This document shows positions 7,293 through 7,859 of a stretch of 7,859 nucleotides of DNA, one piece after another (positions within the stretch are counted from its first letter, which is position 1; each line of letters opens with the position of its first letter). Under the pieces are notes generated by a model that worked only from the letters and a program-made list of their open reading frames with translations, ran no database searches and was not told the DNA's origin. Source of the DNA: Armatimonadota bacterium (lineage in GTDB: Bacteria; Armatimonadota; Zipacnadia; Zipacnadales; VGFC01). The DNA lies in contig VGFB01000151.1 of the NCBI GenBank assembly GCA_016869015.1, forward strand, positions 1-7,859, in the 5' to 3' direction. The position numbers and the translations under genes were made by a program.

Positions 7293-7368
7293 ACTTCAAT
7301 CTTCTCTGCCCCGTTACGGCCGGCAGGGCAGAGAAGATTGAAGTTCAAAGACGCGACCCCGGGTGTGC
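7269..7368. repeat. Perfect 43-bp inverted repeat (palindromic element) at hbd 3' end
   Basis: Bases 7269-7311 are the exact reverse complement of 7326-7368, with every one of 43 pairs matching. The loop is the 14 nt at 7312-7325, with a small GGCCGG palindrome inside it. The arm begins GCACACCCGGGGTCGCGTC and ends in CTTCTCTGCCC. The part at about 7286-7308 is only about 35% GC, far below the surrounding DNA. The left arm carries the last seven codons and TGA of the dehydrogenase; the right arm ends 8 nt before the GGAGG (7377-7381) of the reductase gene. No T-tract follows, so it is not a standard Rho-independent terminator, though so stable a hairpin could pause polymerase or protect mRNA ends. 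No target duplication is apparent at the edges. The GGGGTC...GACCCC framing resembles REP/MITE palindromes linked to Y1 (IS200/IS605-like, RAYT) transposases; that link is from memory and unverified. Confidence 0.95.
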
Positions 7369-7387
7369 CGGGTTGTGGAGGCCGAAC

Positions 7388-7859
7388 ATGACCAAGCGCC
7401 TGCAAGGAAGAGCGGCTCTAGTCACGGGCGCCTCGCGGGGTCTCGGGGCCGCGGTGGCACTCCGCTTCGCCGAGGAGGGCTGCGACGTCGCCCTGAACTA
7501 CGTGTCCGCTTCCGGTCGCGACAACGCAGCGGAGGCCCATGCGGTGGCCGCGCAGGTCTCTGGTCTTGGCCGCCGGGCCCTCTGCCTCGAGGCGGACGTG
7601 ACCGACGCGGCGGCGGTCGAGGGAATGGTCGGGGCGGCTCTGCAGGCGTTCGGGAAGCTGGACATCCTGGTGAACAACGCGGGCATCAACCGCGACCGGA
7701 CCCTGAAGAAGCTCGAGCAGCCGGAGTGGGAGGCGGTGCTGGCCGTGAACCTCACCGGTCCCTACCTCTGCACCCGCGCGGTGCTCGAGCACCTGCGCGA
7801 GCGCGGGTACGGGCGGATCATCTCGGTTGCGTCGGTCGTGGGGCAGATGGGGAACCTAG
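7388..7859 (+). CDS. fabG: Short-chain dehydrogenase/reductase, 3-oxoacyl-ACP or acetoacetyl-CoA reductase, 3' end outside window
   Basis: The first 157 residues of a protein usually about 245-250 long. GGAGG at 7377-7381, 6 nt upstream, supports ATG 7388. Classical SDR signatures are present: T13-G-A-S-R-G-L-G20 for cofactor binding, ADVTD after strand 3, N96-N-A-G99, N121 in AVNLTGPYLCT, and the catalytic serine S149 in ISVASVVGQMGN. The YxxxK motif would follow just beyond the window. R17 suggests NADPH preference, typical of this family. It reduces 3-ketoacyl thioesters to (R)-3-hydroxyacyl thioesters. The SVVGQMGN stretch is more FabG-like than the PhaB form, but the neighbouring thiolase makes acetoacetyl-CoA reductase (PhaB-like) quite possible. 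A 95-bp gap, mostly filled by the palindromic element, separates it from the dehydrogenase. Confidence 0.9.
   Translation, partial: MTKRLQGRAALVTGASRGLGAAVALRFAEEGCDVALNYVSASGRDNAAEAHAVAAQVSGLGRRALCLEADVTDAAAVEGMVGAALQAFGKLDILVNNAGINRDRTLKKLEQPEWEAVLAVNLTGPYLCTRAVLEHLRERGYGRIISVASVVGQMGNL

Noticed and set aside
7269..7368. Palindrome as a Rho-independent terminator
   Set aside because: No run of T follows either arm, and the stem is much longer than a terminator; it also contains the stop codon of the upstream gene.
6320..7405. Minus-strand open frame of 361 codons crossing the palindrome
   Set aside because: It is antisense to the motif-rich dehydrogenase, and part of its start region is merely the palindrome read in reverse.

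Overview
The window is GC-rich (roughly 70% by eye), densely coding bacterial DNA that I cannot place in a named species. The mix of large secreted, poorly characterised carbohydrate-type proteins with acyl-CoA genes, at this GC, would fit an uncultured heterotroph (Planctomycetota or Armatimonadota are guesses). No RNA gene, CRISPR array or complete insertion sequence was seen.

Layout. (1) Positions 1-1035, minus strand: most of an MFS transporter of the fosmidomycin-resistance (Fsr) type, cut off by the window start. (2) Positions 1036-1212: a 177-bp divergent intergenic region. (3) Positions 1213-7859, plus strand: five genes with gaps of 34, 26, 2 and 95 bp, each with a Shine-Dalgarno sequence, plausibly one transcript. 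They are a secreted protein with a glutamine-amidotransferase/ThuA-like N-terminus and a CBM9-like domain; a secreted 792-residue protein with a glycoside-hydrolase-like barrel of no family I recognise; a thiolase; a 3-hydroxyacyl-CoA dehydrogenase; and the first 157 residues of a FabG/PhaB-type short-chain reductase.

How they fit. The first two plus-strand genes look like a secreted pair acting on a carbohydrate. The last three form a short-chain acyl-CoA module: the thiolase condenses two acetyl-CoA to acetoacetyl-CoA (or cleaves it), and two unrelated oxidoreductases interconvert 3-ketoacyl and 3-hydroxyacyl thioesters. Whether the two halves are linked beyond co-transcription is not shown by the sequence.

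The most striking non-coding structure is a perfect 43-bp inverted repeat (7269-7311 and 7326-7368, 14-nt loop) between the dehydrogenase and the reductase. Its left arm encodes the last seven residues and the stop codon of the dehydrogenase, and its centre is AT-rich compared with the surroundings. It looks like a small REP/MITE-type palindrome or a template-switch duplication whose left arm is now the 3' end of the gene.
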